Source of the DNA: Bacteroidaceae bacterium
GTDB lineage: Bacteria; Bacteroidota; Bacteroidia; Bacteroidales; Bacteroidaceae
NCBI GenBank assembly: GCA_024398715.1
Contig: JAKSIP010000006.1
Span: 52,486-116,485, forward strand
Reading direction: 5' to 3'
Length of the DNA stretch: 64,000 nt
Below, piece after piece: positions 63,951 through 64,000 of this stretch (the stretch's first letter is position 1; every line of letters begins with the position of its first letter). The notes beneath the pieces are model-generated. The model saw only the letters and a list, made by a program, of their open reading frames with translations, ran no database searches and was not told where the DNA came from. The position numbers and the translations under genes were made by a program.

Positions 63951-64000
63951 GCACCCGGTGAAGTACGTGTTGCAGATTTCGTAATCTCGTTTCCAACTTG

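Overview
The window is a stretch of chromosome from a member of the Bacteroidales (Bacteroides/Prevotella relatives). Three things support this. Nearly every transcription unit is preceded by a TAnnTTTG -7 box, the Bacteroidetes housekeeping sigma signature, and not by -35/-10 plus Shine-Dalgarno. The gene families are typical of the group: a long SecA with a C-terminal zinc tail, nifJ, DUF4105, DUF3078, FISUMP lipoproteins, and an MG2/plug protein. The order rimP-nusA-infB-cvpA-sufBCD is also characteristic. Genus cannot be fixed from the sequence alone.

Layout. 1-6.9 kb: end of an outer-membrane barrel gene, a DUF4105 membrane protein, secA with two small unknown genes behind it, and a queuosine-precursor-type transporter. 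6.96-15.71 kb: an accessory island bracketed by two directly repeated modules, each with ~50-bp tandem units. Inside are a phage-like lysis cassette (small membrane protein, T4-type lysozyme, membrane-anchored coiled coil), two FISUMP lipoproteins, a DUF418 membrane protein, gene remnants, a GH127 arabinofuranosidase, and a HigA antitoxin with a gutted HigB. A tRNA-Arg(UCU) lies just outside the right module with its 3' end facing the island. 16-39 kb: core metabolism and envelope genes: 2-hydroxyacid dehydrogenase, leuA, an RluA-type synthase and dsbD; then the minus-strand run pyrG-yidC-fucosyltransferase; DUF3078 protein, purU, an esterase, nifJ, an SGNH lipoprotein, ccsA, and recJ-recQ. 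39-52.7 kb: the minus-strand expression/Fe-S operon rimP-nusA-infB-cvpA-sufBCD, then an M16 peptidase-sppA-DASS transporter unit. 52.7-54.3 kb: a CBS-less KdsD-type isomerase and a PfkB kinase. 54.3-64 kb: an envelope block with an MG2-type protein, two divergent paralogous lipoproteins around a transglutaminase-like lipoprotein, a propeller-like secreted protein and an O-antigen ligase/polymerase-like protein; from 58.3 kb this block is clearly more AT-rich than the rest.

The most striking observation is in pyrG: the glutamine amidotransferase nucleophile (Cys of the GICLGMQ motif) is Gln in an otherwise intact CTP synthase, which predicts an ammonia-only enzyme. Next come the repeat modules bracketing the island, a perfect palindrome of two facing promoter boxes upstream of nifJ, a terminator-like hairpin in the rimP leader, and the paralogous lipoprotein pair. 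All assignments come from reading motifs; no database search was run.
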